Below, piece by piece: positions 1 through 13,615 of a stretch of 64,000 bases of DNA; positions within the stretch are counted from its first letter, which is position 1; every line of letters starts with the position of its first letter. A program made the translations under genes and the position numbers. A model generated the notes under the pieces. That model was not told the DNA's origin. It searched no databases and saw only the letters and a list, made by a program, of their open reading frames with translations. The stretch covers positions 185,666,522 through 185,730,521 of the forward strand of contig NC_092875.1 of NCBI RefSeq assembly GCF_028372415.1, in the 5' to 3' direction. The stretch is from Notamacropus eugenii (lineage: Eukaryota; Chordata; Mammalia; Diprotodontia; Macropodidae).

Positions 1-169
1 CATTTTGCTTTGCACATAGTAGGCACTATATAAATGGCCAGCTGATATTATGATTGTGGCTGTGAACAAGACAAACAAAAAATATTTGGTCTGCCTATCT
101 TAATTTAAATAAATACAAAGGAAACATTTTTAATTTATAATAAAATTTAGAGAGATTATTTTAGAGTTG

Positions 170-599
170 GTTACACGAGGAATGAGCATTAGACTAGGAA
201 TAAGAAGACCTGGGTTCAGATCCCCACTCTGCCAACCTAGAGAAAGTCAATCTTTCAAGGTCTTGGTTTCCTTCTCTGAAAGTACTCAAGGAGGGAGGGA
301 ATAAGCACAGATATTGTGGCAAGTGCATTACAAGTTAAGTATTATCTCACTTAGTACTCTTAGAGGTTGGTGCTATTATTATCCTCATTTTGCATTTAAG
401 GAAACTGAGACAGGCAGACATTAAGTGACTTGCTCAGGGTCACATATCTAGTAGGCGCTTGAAGCCAAATTTTAACTCAGGTGTTCCTGACTCCAGGCCC
501 AGCACCCTATATGCCCAGGCTACCTAACAGTACCCCTAAAGTAGACATGATCTCTAAGGTCCCTTCTAGCTCTAATGATCTGTGGTCCTAGCAATCTCA

Positions 600-600
<1 letters not shown>
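170..600 (+). mobile_element. tRNA-type SINE with an inserted reverse MIR
   Basis: The plus-strand SINE starts near 170 (GAATAAGAAGACCTGGGTTC AGATCCCCACTCTGCC) and ends 541-600 with TCTAAGGTCCCTTCTAGCTC TAATGATCTG. A minus-strand MIR-type element occupies about 330-535 (CATTTAAGGAAACTGAGACA, CTCAGGGTCACATATCTAGT, CTCCAGGCCCAGCACCCTAT). Confidence 0.75.
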
Positions 601-2223
<1,623 letters not shown>

Positions 2224-2349
2224 CTAATCCTGTCACCTCAAATAGCTAAAAGATGTAGTGAGGTATATTATGTTAACGATAAATCCTCCTTGTAAAATTG
2301 TACAATTCAAGAATTTTCTGCATTAATGTCATATATTTAAAGATTTTTT

Positions 2350-2745
2350 TAAAAAACCTGGGAAGGCTTACAGGAACTGATGCAAGGTAAAGTGAGCAGA
2401 AAGAGGAGAACAAGCTACATAGTAACTGCAATATTCTAATAATCAACTGTGAAAGACTGAGTAACTGATCAATACAATGAACCACCACAGCTCCAAAGGA
2501 CTCATGGTGTAAAATGCTATCCCACTTCTAGATAAAGAAGTGGACACTGAATACGGACTGAAACTTTTTCCTGCTTTTATTTTTCTTGCTTCTTTTTTCC
2601 AGAACATGACTAACAGAGAAATATGTTTTGCACGTGTGTATTATGTATAATGGGTATCACATTTATTGCCTTCTCAATGGATGGAGGAGGAGAGGAAAGA
2701 GGGAGAATATTTGGAACTGAAAATAAAATTTTTTTGAAAAAAAAG
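2350..2745 (+). mobile_element. L1 3' UTR fragment with poly-A
   Basis: AGGAACTGATGCAAGGTAAA GTGAGCAGAAAGAGGAGAAC, AGGACTCATGGTGTAAAATG CTATCCCACTTC, and the GAGGGAGAATATTTGGAACT tail with an A run near 2,735 mark a 5'-truncated marsupial L1. Confidence 0.82.
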
Positions 2746-2759
2746 CTTTTTGAATTGAG

Positions 2760-4390
2760 TTGAAAAAAAATTAAGACCTCGAACACACTGAACTTATATG
2801 AATTAAGCATTTTAATAAGACTATTTCTATTTTAAAAACAAAAAGGCATAGAGATTTACTAAGGTGAATGATTAGAAACTAATTTTTGCATGCAAAGTAT
2901 AAAAAACTGAACATGCTCAATTATCTTTTTAAAGAACATAAAGCTGTGAGGCTTTACATTACAGCACTTTTATAAAGACTAAAATTTGACATGATTAGGT
3001 TTAACTAGTAACATGGAATTGTTTTTATGTTTAGGTGTACCAGCAACTATCTAGTTACTTTCGATATAGCACTTGTCAATAACTTTATATAACAGCTTAG
3101 CATACGGGTTTATGTTCTAAAATTTCATTTCAACAGTTCATTGATCACATTTTTAAAAAAATGAGAAATGTATCCAAGCTTTAATCTATTTTTATCAAAG
3201 AAATAAAAAATCATACCATCATTACTAGGAAATATATTGCACTGTTAACACATTCTCTATGATACTTCTGCATCTAAACAAAAATAGACCATCTTCTAGC
3301 TGAACAGTTTCCTTCTTCTCCCACATATAAGGTAAACAGGAAAAAGGCAGGAAAAATATAAGCATGGAGATAGGCCACAACTGAGGAATTCAATTCAACA
3401 AACATTAGTTAAGTGCCTACATGGTGCAATGCACTGCAACAGATACTTTGATGTGAACACCTATCAATGTTCGTAACCTCCTTCAACAACGCAGATTACA
3501 ATCCATGCACACTTTTTCTTCTGTAGGACTCATCTCTTACTCTCACACTTACCTTCTTTGCACTGTCCATTAATTATCTCATACCTTTTCTTATCATACT
3601 TCTAATGATATCCTTTATGCCACTTCTGTAAAATTTGTTGCAACCTACTCATACTGGCCATGTGCCTCTTCCACTGTCCTTTGGAAAGACCACTTTAGTT
3701 TTTCAAATTGTAATATTCTATGTTTTGCAACCATATGGCATTTCCAAATGATAACTCTTGCTTGAAAAAAAAAAAGGTCTTTGTTTCGGGAAGAAACTTA
3801 GGACCAGGGAAAGAACTACTCAGTTTCCCCAAGATTATCTATACATCCTGCTCTCCTTCAATTTGATTCTGTTCATGCATACTATCTGTCCAAGAGATTT
3901 ATACTGCTGGACCTGCTCTATCAGCCATTCATCCCATAACCTATAACAATTAACAAACAGCAAATATTCTTTATCTATTTGGTTTTTTTCCTTCACTTGA
4001 GTAATTATGGATTTCATTTAGGAGGATCTACAATTTTATTGGAGTTATGGAATCAATGTGTTATGCCCAAACAAAAGCACATGGAGGAATCTCTCAGTCT
4101 TATCTTAACTCTGCACTGGTGTTCTGACACTTGCAAATACTATCAAAAAACACAGACATTGTTTTAATGCCTCAATTGACAATCATCAAAGACTCAAAGC
4201 GCTCTGTTATTTCATTTTTCAGGGAATCTTATACTATTGTAACAAAAGCCTTTAAGATGGTATTCTGTTCTAACAAATCAAACACTGTTAATTAACACAG
4301 TGAGATCTTGTATCTTTACCTTTCAGTAAATCATGTGGCTGTAAAAAAAAAAAAAAATTGGCTTGCTATATAATGTCATGCAAAAACCTA
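2760..4390. other. Intronic sequence without recognised features
   Basis: AT-rich DNA. A short MIR/L2-like piece (AACAAACATTAGTTAAGTGC CTACATGGTGCAATGCACTG) lies at about 3,395-3,445. Otherwise no repeat, RNA gene or exon seen. Confidence 0.5.
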
Positions 4391-4399
4391 TTCCTCTCT

Positions 4400-4930
4400 C
4401 CTAAATTCACCAGGGTAACACCAGTCAAAGGGCTTAGGGATACAAAGTTGACAAAAAAAAAATAGTCATTTTCCCTTAAGAAGCTTTTGATCCAACTGGA
4501 AAGATTATACACAAATACATATGATACAAAAACAAATGTAACAAGTATTAAGAAATACAAGGTGGTATAACAAACATAAAGAAGACAATTGTTATTTTCA
4601 ATCCCACTGTATAATAATTAAGTGGACAATCAGGAAGGTTTCCTGGAAAAAGGTTGCAGCTGAGATAACTCATGAAGGAAAAGTCTTTCAAAAGGCAGAT
4701 ACAGAGGGTATACATTATAAACAGGAGATGAACAAGATCGATAAACGAGTAGTCCAGTCTATCTGAAATGTTTCAGGGACTACTATAAAAAAGGTTGGAA
4801 AACTAAAATCAACTTAGAGAAAGCCTTAAATCCCAGACTAAAGAATTTGTATTTTAATACTGAAAATAATAGGGAACTACTAGAAGATTTTGAGCAGGTG
4901 AGTGATAATGATGAGAAGCTACACATGAGG
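4400..4930 (-). mobile_element. L2 3' UTR fragment
   Basis: GGATACAAAGTTGACAAAAA, CATTTTCCCTTAAGAAGCTT, CAGGAAGGTTTCCTGGAAAA and GGGAACTACTAGAAGATTTT GAGCAGG match the L2 3' region read in reverse. Eroded. Confidence 0.7.
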
Positions 4931-5004
4931 AAAATTGTTTGGCAGTAATGTGAAGAAGGAACTATTCCTATTCAAAAGCATATAGAAGGCCATGCTAGCC
5001 TAGT

Positions 5005-5335
5005 GCACTCTTGCAAGCCCTACTATCTTATTCAACCATGCCAGGAACTCATCACAGAACAAATCTATCTCTTCCTTCAAGACACAGCTCAAGTACCACC
5101 TTCTATATAAAGCCTATCCTGATCCCTTCACTATCTTGGAGGTTAACTACTTACTGTGTACTTGTTTTTATTTTATTCTCTTTGTATTTATTCTGTATAT
5201 ATTTATGTCATTATTGTCTCCTCCACTAGAATGAAAAGTCCTGGTCAGAAGGGATTGCTTCATTCATCGTATCCACATCTCCTAGCACAGTACCTGGCAC
5301 ACAGTAGGTAGTAAATAAATGTTTGTTGATTAATC
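5005..5335 (+). mobile_element. L2 3' end
   Basis: Contains CTTCCTTCAAGACACAGCTC AAGTACCACCTTC, AGCCTATCCTGATCCCTTC, and the terminal block CAGTACCTGGCACACAGTAG with AATAAATGTTTGTTGATTAA. Confidence 0.85.
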
Positions 5336-5957
5336 TTGAGCTAGAAAGTCTTTGTGAGAGAGCCTGTCAATAAACATTTATGCTTTGACTAAGAACCAAT
5401 CTAGGTAAGTATGAGAGGATCAACACCAAACTGGCCAAAGGGTGATCAAATTTTCAGCCATATCACACCTCAAAGACCAAGTTGCTGAGAGAACATCATC
5501 TTTGTCTACAGAGGGCTAAACCAGGATTGAAGTACAGAATGGATTAGAAAGGAAAGCCCAGAGGCAGATCTTCTAAGAGATTACTATAACATGGTCAATG
5601 TGAGAAGAAAAAAGGGGGTTGTATATCACAGAAGTAGAATTACAGAATTTGACAAATGATCAGATATCAAAGGAAGGAAAGACTGAGAAATGCCCCTAAA
5701 ATTCTGAGCCTAGATGAAATGCTTAAAATAAGGGTAACTAAACCAATTCTCTATAATCCCCCAAAATGACTGTTTCCACGGTGTACTACGAATTATCTCA
5801 GTGATCTGGTAAGGCATATTTTACTCAATATGAACTCATGTATGTCATTATTCTTTCACTCATTTTCTTAAAAGACTTTCATGAGTATCTAGAATGCTTC
5901 TTCTTAAAGTATGATTTTTAAACTAGTCACTTGTTTTTTGATCTTTTCCTGAAATAT

Positions 5958-6049
<92 letters not shown>

Positions 6050-7600
6050 AATGAAAACCTCAACGGAAAGAAATCATATCTGGCTAGGGATACACTTTAA
6101 TAAAACTAACATATTACCAACATATATTCTACCATCAAAACATAAGCAACATTTCCACACACCCAGAGTCAAGAAGAGATTTAATAAATTCTGCTCTTCC
6201 TTCTATTACCTGTTAGGTTTCCATGGAAATGTGTGTCCGTAGGAGATATCTAAAGAAACCTGCTGCAGGCAGACACTTCTGCTTGCTTAGCCTGGTGAAT
6301 AGTAAAGGAGTATATCGAAATATGTATATGAAAAGATCAATTAGGCTTCTCTAGAAAGCTGATTTTACACACTGAGGCAAGCAACAAAGTAAGTAGAGAA
6401 AAAAGTCCAAGACAATTTTTTAAATGCCTTTAATTACTAGTGTATGACACTAGTCAAATTTTTAGCCTATAAGCAATCCTCATATACTTTTGAATCCCAA
6501 AAAATGTAGCAGGGTAGCTCAGAAACCTGTGCTATAATTATTTAATGTTCAAGGACACTATGATCAGTATCTTTTAAATGTCTTAATACAGCCTTTAATC
6601 AAATGACTTCAAATCTTACATGGCTTAATATTAATCAGTAAAACATCTTTTTCTGTAAAAACAGGTTGCATTTTCTGGAGTAAAAAAAAAAAACTAAGCT
6701 AACTCCATAAATATTTTGGAAGGTAGTATCTTTAAGAAATCCTTACACTAGAAGCCAAATAACTGGAGCCTAAAATTGAATTGAACTTTTTCTACATTCG
6801 ACTTTCAAAAGAGGAGTTAATTCAAAAAGCAGCAAAGAGTTAAGAAAACCATTTCCAAGGTATATCTGTATACAAGGACCAATCTACACTTTGTCTACAA
6901 TTCTATACAATGAAAACTTATGTTCTAAATAATGACAATGCTGAGGAACTGGATAATACAGAATCTTAATTTTAAAAAATCCACAATACTTGATACTGAG
7001 ATATTTTCCAGGTGTTTAAAAAAAATAAGAATTGCAAATTAAAACATTCCTTGGCTTAATTTTTAATCAGAAAAAATAAATTAATTTAATAACAGAATAT
7101 TTCAATTAAGTAAAACTTTATTATTTGTAGATGTAAGTAAATTTTTAATTCAAGATCAAAATGAAGTCTCATGCCTATTAGATTGTATTCTAGTTATTTC
7201 AGTGATACAGGTCCTATTTTTAAGAATATTCCCCAACTGTTATCTTAAATAATATACCTGCTAAAAACAATCGAGCCAGAAAAAATTTTTAATACTTCAA
7301 ACTAGAGATAAATGGTCCTGTGAATTCTCTCCACAAAACTCACAAAACAGTCTATATTTTAAAACTAAAATTACTTTGTTATAATTATACTAGGTTTCAT
7401 CTAAAAAGGCAAAATTTGGACAAATCTAAACACAATAACTTTATAATTTAACAAGCCAACTAGTGCGTAAAATAGCTGTCATTTGCTATTCACTCAAAAA
7501 TAGTTTATATTCACTGGATGAGACCTAACCCAAGAATAAAGTTTATTCACTTCATTTACAATATCAGAATAGCAAAATAAGCCTCTTTCTTTTAGGCTAC
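5336..7600. other. Intronic sequence, mainly unrecognised, with one microsatellite
   Basis: AT-rich DNA with the compound microsatellite (TC)14(AC)n at 5,961-6,045. The 103-codon frame here is created by the microsatellite. Nothing else recognised. Confidence 0.55.
5961..6045 (+). repeat. Compound (TC)n(AC)n microsatellite
   Basis: (TC)14 at 5,961-5,988 is followed by uninterrupted AC dinucleotides to about 6,045. The purity suggests it is length-polymorphic. Confidence 0.97.
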
Positions 7601-7840
7601 AATAAAATCAATAAGCATTTATAAAATGCCTGCTTTGTGCCAGGTACTATACTAGGTTATAAAGGTAAAAAGAAAAGCCAAACAGTCTCTACAGTCAAGG
7701 AACTAGCAATCTAAAGGAAGAGATAACTTGTACTAAATAGATACAAAGTGATTTGAAAGTAGGGGATAAAGTTACTGCTAGCAATTGGGGGAATCTGGAA
7801 AGGTTCCCCAAAAAGACATGGTATGTAGCTGAGCTGTAAA
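7600..7840 (-). mobile_element. L2 3' fragment
   Basis: AATCAATAAGCATTTATAAA ATGCCTGCTTTGTGCCAGGT, then CAGTCAAGGAACTAGCAATC and CTGGAAAGGTTCCCCAAAAA, in the minus orientation. Adjacent to the L1 3' end at 7,862. Confidence 0.78.
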
Positions 7841-7861
7841 AAAAAATTATGACAGAACCGT

Positions 7862-8642
7862 GCCTTACCACTTCTAGTTGGTGGAGTTATAAACTGATCC
7901 AACCATTATGGAGAGCAATTGGGAACTATGTCCAAAGGACAATCAAACTGTGCATACCCTTTGATCCAGCAATACCACTATTAGGTCTTGTATCCCAAAG
8001 ACATCATTAAAAAAGGGAAAATTAGCTACATGTGCAAATATATTTTAGCAACCCTTTTTGTGGTAACAAAATATCAGAAATTGACAGGATGCCCATCAAT
8101 TGGGGAATGGCTGAGCAAGCTGTGAATGAATGTAATGGAATACTATTGTGAAATAAGAAATGATGGACAGGCAGAATTGAGAAAAAAATGGTAAGACTTG
8201 CACTAACTGATGCAAAGTAAAATAAGTAGGACCAGGAAAACACTGTACACAGTATCAGTAACATCAAGTGAAGAATGTATGACTCAGCTCTTCTCAGCAA
8301 CACAAGTACAAAGGAATCAGGAAGAAAAATGCTATCGACATCCAGATAAAGAACTGATGGACTCAATGCAGATTAAAGCTTATTTTTTTCATTTTTTTAA
8401 TTCTTTACCGTGGTTTTTTTTTGATCGGTTTCTTTCTTTCATGACTGTAACTAATAAGGAAATAGGTTTTACATGATAGGATACATATAACCTATATAAA
8501 ATTGCTTGCCATTTTCAGAAAAAGGGAAGGGAGGGGAGGAGGAAGAAAAATTTGGAACTCAAAAATTTGTAAAAATGAACGCTAAAAATTTTCTGGACAT
8601 GTAATTGGGGGAAAAAATATAATACTATTAAAAAAAAAAAAA
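7862..8642 (+). mobile_element. L1 3' end (5'-truncated) with poly-A
   Basis: Marsupial L1 3' sequence: CCAACCATTATGGAGAGCAA, TACCCTTTGATCCAGCAATA CCACTATTAGG, GCCCATCAATTGGGGAATGG CTGAGCAAG, and TGTAATGGAATACTATTGTG, then the G/A-rich 3' UTR and a 12-A tail at 8,631-8,642. The equivalent words occur in human L1 3' ends. Inserted next to an L2 piece in RANBP9 intron 1, same strand as the window and antisense to the gene. Confidence 0.88.
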
Positions 8643-8734
8643 GGAGTGCTGTCCAGGCATGGAAGATAGTTGTCTATGAGCCCCCCTAGAGTATTCTCTC
8701 TCCATTCTTAACTATTTTCTCCTCAGGGAACTGG

Positions 8735-9368
8735 GAGACAAGCATTAAGTACCTACTATGTGATAGATGCAGTGATAAATGTTTTACAAATATATCTCAT
8801 TCAGATCTGGCAAGATCTCATCAGTCTTGGTACTCACATCTTACCCTCTTGCCCCACAGATTAGGAGAGTGGAGTCATGAACTCATCATCCTCTTTTAAG
8901 AAAGAAGACAAGAGAGACATCTCAGATTCTCTTTATTCCTACCTGACTGAACTCATTTTTTACTCAGTGGCTTCTCTACCACTTCTCCTCCTCCCCCTCA
9001 ACTGGATATATCTTTCCCTTTCCATTCACCCCACTTTCAGCTTTCTTTCATGTGTTGTCTTTCTTCATTAGACTGTAAACTCCTTGAAGACAGAGACTGT
9101 CTTTTTTTCCCATATTGGTGTCTCCCAAGCTTGACACAAATTCAGGTGCGCAACAGACACTTCATGTTTATTGACTATTGATCCTCATAACAACCCTGTG
9201 AGATAGGTGCTATAATGATCCCCTTGGTACACAGTTGAAGAAACTGAGACAATCAGGTTAAGTGATTTGCTCAGGGTCACACAGCTAGTAACTAAGGCTA
9301 CACTTGAACTCAGAGGTGTTCCTGACATCTGGTCCAGCCTTTAATCCACTGAGCCACCTAGCTGGTAG
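8735..9368 (-). mobile_element. MIR-type SINE split by an L2 3' end
   Basis: Left arm 8,735-8,805 (AAGCATTAAGTACCTACTAT GTG, ATATATCTCATT). Right arm 9,180-9,368 (ATCCTCATAACAACCCTGTG AGATAGG, TCAGGGTCACACAGCTAGTA, CACTGAGCCACCTAGCTGG). Between them lies L2-like 3' sequence with TAGACTGTAAACTCCTTGAA (9,070) and a GTTTATTGACTATTGA end. Confidence 0.72.
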
Positions 9369-9379
9369 GGGGCTTTAGA

Positions 9380-11525
9380 ACCTGTAAAGTTGCTCTCTCA
9401 AACTCCTTATTTCCTAATTCCTCAATCTCTTTTAATGATATTACCAACTCCCTTCCGCCCAAGTCATTCATCCCACACAGGAATAGTTACACTGTGAATC
9501 TCAGCATTACTCATAAACGTTCTATTTCCTTAATCAAAAAACTAAGACATTGGTCTGACATTAACCTCGTATCACTCCATCCTTCCCTGTGCCTCACTCC
9601 TCCTAAACCTATTTTTTAGCCTCAACATGACCTCCAATTCCTCTATCCCTCGGTATCTTCTTAGGCCAATTACCTCTGCTGTGGTTTCACTTACCTCCTT
9701 TCCCAATCTCAACCAAGTAAACTCCACACTATCCACTGTTCTCTAATGCTCCATCCCTTCTTATCCTATCACAACTTAATTTTATCTAGAGGTCTGGGTT
9801 ACTCCCATCAACTACACCCTAGATGGAAATGAAATGGCGGAAATCACACAACTGTGCTAAGCAGATCATAATAGACATTTTCCCCCCAACTTTAATTTAC
9901 AAGGCAATCCTTTTGCTCCTCCCTAATTCCCTAGCTCAGGCAGCTCTGTGCTGTAGTGGATAGAGTGCTTAAACCTGGAGTCAGGAAGACTCCTCTTCCT
10001 GAGTTCAAATCTAGTCTCAGACACTTAGTAGTTGCATGACCCTAGGCAAGTCACTTAATCCTGTTTGGACTCAGTTCCTCATCTGTAAAATAAGCTGGAG
10101 AAGGAAATGGGGAACCACTCCAGTATCTCTGCCAAGAAAACCCCAAATGAGGTTATGAAGAGTCAGACACAACTGAACAATTCCCTAACTCACTCTGCAC
10201 AAAAATCTCTTTCAAATCGTATCGTCTCTCAGGCCTTCCATACTTCCTATCCGCCCACCCCTACCCACTCTCTTGGCTTTTTATTTTACTCAGAAAATAG
10301 AACATTTATCATGACTACCCTTCTCTTCAATTCAAAACTTCTAGACATTATTCCTCACTCACTCCTTCCCACCCACCATGCAGCCCCTACTACAAGGAAA
10401 CCCATCTTACCAAGGCCAACCCTCTACATATGAACAGGCCCAACAAAAGCTCTAAATATCATCTGCTTCTGTCTTCTACCAATCATCCCATTCCTCTATC
10501 TTCAACTTCCATCTACTGATTTCTTCCCTATAGCTTCTAAACATGCCCAAGTCACCCATATACTTGAAAGCTCTTCACTAAAAGCTACTAGCCCCTCAAG
10601 CTATCACTCTAATGATAGTAAGTCTCTAGGTTTCACCAGATTGCCAAAGGGGCCCAAAACATAAAACATAAAATAGGTTAAGAAATTCTGCTATATACTC
10701 TCAGTAGCCTTATTTACAGTCAATTCACAAATCTGTTAATTCAGCTCTTCTCCTCCCCATCCCACCCCCACTCCCAAGTTCTACCCCAGCTTCACATCAT
10801 CATACACCTACTGGATTTCCAACTTGATGTCCCAGAGATATCTCACAGTCAACATGTCCAAAACAAAATGTTTCTTTCTTTAGCTCTGGCTCTCACAGCT
10901 GTATTATTGCAACAGCCTCCTAATTAGACTTCCTGCCTCAAGTTACTTCCCACTCTAACCCATTCCCTACACAAAACTGCCAAAGTGCTTTTCCTGAAGT
11001 ACAAATTTGACTACAGGACTCCCCCTCCAGTAGTTGCCTCCTAACTCTAGAATCCATAATAAATTCATCTACCTGGCTTTTAATGTCTTCCCCAATGACT
11101 GTGCATTCCTCCTCCCTATCCCTACTCCTCACCCTTCGATCCAGTCCAATCAGTCTTCTCTGTGTTACTCCACAGGGCCCTTTCTCCCTTTGCACTTGGC
11201 CATCCCTTTGTGCCTGTGCTGCTCTTTGCCCTCACCTGTTCCTCATGAAATCCTTCTCTTCCTTTAAGATGCAACTCAAGTACTACTTGATGCCCAACCT
11301 AATCCCAACTCTTTTCTCACCTTGTATTTACTGTAATGACTTTGTATTTTATCTACTATCTTTGCATTTATTCTGAATTCATTCATATTGTACTTCTTGT
11401 CTCTCCCAAAAGCATATAAGTCCCTTAAGACTGGAGGACATTTCATTCTTTGTATTCATAGCCCTAGCACCTGCACAGTTCCTGGCACAAAGCAGACATT
11501 TAATAAATACTTGTTGATTGACAAC
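9380..11525 (+). mobile_element. L2-clade LINE 3' half with SINE insertion
   Basis: From about 10,750 to 11,522 this is a classic L2 3' end: CTCACAGTCAACATGTCCAA at 10,842, CTCCTAATTAGACTTCCTGC, CTTTAAGATGCAACTCAAGT, and the terminal CTGGCACAAAGCAGACATTT AATAAATACTTGTTGATTGA. The pyrimidine-rich 9,380-10,750 part has LINE-like coding composition and is less certain; it may be a second CR1/L2-type element. A SINE with target duplications splits it at 9,939-10,178. Confidence 0.72.
9939..10178 (+). mobile_element. tRNA-type marsupial SINE with target duplication
   Basis: The head reads GTGGATAGAGTGCTTAAACC TGGAGTCAGGAAGACT with A- and B-box-like spacing, then CTAGGCAAGTCACTTAATCC, then the RTE-like tail GGGAACCACTCCAGTATCTC to GAGTCAGACACAACTGAACA. 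Direct repeats AATTCCCTAGCTCA (9,925-9,938) and AATTCCCTAACTCA (10,179-10,192) flank it with one mismatch. Confidence 0.9.
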
Positions 11526-11885
11526 CAGTGCAAAGGCACCAAGATGTGAGATGAAACACTGCATACAGGAACAATGAAAAGGCTGGTTTATATTGATCAT
11601 AACATGTGTGAAAAGGAGTAATCTGTAAAAACAACAGAATGGTAGGTTAGGACCAAATTGTGAATGTCAAGAAGAAGAATTTATACAAGGGTGGGGAATC
11701 AAATGGATTCATTCATAGGGCTACATTTGAGGGCCTAGAGGGCCACAAGTAGCCTCGAGGCTGCAGGTTCCCCACCTCTGGTTTAACCTAAGGCAATAAG
11801 AAGCCACTGGAGTTTATTGAAGTAGCAAAGTAACATAGTTGGAACTATGTTTAGGAAAAAAAATCACTTTGGCAGCTTAATGTTA
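11522..11885 (-). mobile_element. L2 fragment holding a short hAT-like MITE
   Basis: The L2 part includes GGTAGGTTAGGACCAAATTG and AAGCCACTGGAGTTTATTGA. A palindromic MITE of about 95 bp, 11,686-11,780, interrupts it: left end CAAGGGTGGGGAA, right end GGTTCCCCACCTCTG. It is a shortened member of the family seen whole at 63,529-63,714. Confidence 0.7.
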
Positions 11886-13140
11886 ATTCTGGTAAGGTTT
11901 CTTATGCGTATGGGAAAGACAGTGTACCAAAATATCTACCCAACCTGTTAGCTTGCTCCACTACCCTTTTATCCATCAGAAGGTAACACAACATTAAAAT
12001 GCACTGTTCCACATACTTCCACAGAAGATGCTATCATTCCAGAAAAAATTATGTAGATAGTGTTGAAAGTCAACCAGTTCCATTTCACAACTAAAAATTT
12101 TAAGTGAGAATCAATAAACAGGTGGGGAATAAAAGAAAATAGATAATACAGCAAAAAAACCTACATTATTTTAGATTCGGCAATTTCTAAGGAAGAAAGG
12201 TTCTAATAAAATAGGTTTGTTGTAGTGTCATACCAAGTCTCAAGCTCCAAAACAGGCTTGAATATCACTAACTGGTCAGAAATATATAAAGAAACTGGTC
12301 AGGACACTGGAATAATTTGGTGCAGTTTTATACTTTTCAGATTGCTATATTTATAATGCCTCCTCTCATCTTAAAACATGTTCATAGAAAAGGATCCTGT
12401 ACTCACTGGCTATGTGCCAACTGCTGCATAAAGCCTGGCCTGAATCTGATTCCAAAACCTGAGCTAAAAATAAACTAGAAGATCTGGAGATGGGTCAAGT
12501 AGGGCTTGGAAGTGGTATAGCAGCAACTGTCTTGATGAGTACAAGTTACCAGTCCTGCTCAGTGACCTCCAGATTGAAGTCTCACTCCTACCTTTCCTCA
12601 TCCCACTCACTGAAGATAAAATGCAGAACTTTAATTGTTATTAATTTAGAACTAGTACACATCGCAAGGCATTAAGTCTTACTTCTTTCAAATGTCTTTA
12701 AAAACTTTCCTTTTACTAAATAAAGAATAAACTATCACTAGAAAAACATGAACAATACTTTGTGAAAAGTACTATTAATCTTATTTACTAAGAAAATCTT
12801 CCATAACTTTTAAGACAATCACATTTTGGCAGGACAGTACTTAAAATACAGACACAGATCAATATTTTTAACATTTAGATACCAAAGAGTTGCAAGTTTT
12901 GTTAGTTTAATTAAGAGACAGTCCCAATCTGCCTGTATACTGTTTAGGAAGACAGGAGAGAAATATATGCTACTTTTTTCCAAATACATTGGGAGAGGGG
13001 AGAATCTTAAATCTTCATTTTAATGTTTTGGACAATCTTATGGTCTGAGCCTTCTCATGAACAAACAAAAACAGAATATCATTAAAACCTAACAGTCTTT
13101 TAGATTCAGATATAATACCAGTCAAATCATGTGATCCTCA
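11886..13140. other. Intronic sequence, nothing recognised
   Basis: AT-rich DNA without clear repeat signatures or exons. The 61- to 65-codon frames show no family resemblance. Confidence 0.5.
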
Positions 13141-13146
13141 AACAAA

Positions 13147-13380
13147 ATGTTGTTCAGTCATGTCTAACTCTTCGTAACCCCATATGGGGCTTTCTTGGCA
13201 AAGAAACTAGAGTGGTTAGCTATTTCCTTCTACAGTTCATTTTACAGATGAGGAAAGTGAGGCAAACAGGGTGAAGTGATTTGCCCACGGTCACACAGCT
13301 GGTGTCTAAGGCCAGATCTGAACTCAGGTCTTTCTGACTCCAGATCTGGTGCTCTATCCACTGTGCCACCTACCTGCCCA
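13147..13380 (-). mobile_element. tRNA-type marsupial SINE
   Basis: TTGTTCAGTCATGTCTAACT, GGGCTTTCTTGGCAAAGAAA (reverse of the RTE-like tail), CACGGTCACACAGCTGGTGT, and the tRNA head in reverse, CTCTATCCACTGTGCCACCT. The 95-codon frame beginning at 13,276 overlaps this SINE and is not a gene. Confidence 0.9.
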
Positions 13381-13429
13381 ATAAATTATACATGGCAAAA
13401 ACCTGATAAAATAGATAATCTATCTTCCA

Positions 13430-13615
13430 ACACTACTGGTACAAGGGAAAGAGGTCTGGCTTTTTACCCTACCCTTGTTACTAACTATATGACTTCAGGA
13501 ATATCAAACCTTCACCTCTTTTGGCCCCACAGGCCAATCTGTAAACTAGGAGAGTTAAACTAAATGACCTTTAAAGTCATTAGAGCTGCAAAAGCTCTAA
13601 AGCTATGATATTCTT
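13430..13615 (+). mobile_element. MIR/CORE-type SINE, eroded
   Basis: ACTAACTATATGACTTCAGG AATATC and ACTAAATGACCTTTAAAGTC ATTAGAGCTG correspond to the SINE middle and 3' end. Confidence 0.6.

Noticed and set aside
5931-6242. A 103-codon frame with Ser-Leu and His-Thr repeats
   Set aside because: Produced by the TC/AC microsatellite.
9939-10178. A/B-box-like tRNA sequence
   Set aside because: This and similar heads elsewhere are tRNA-derived SINEs; no foldable tRNA gene was seen.
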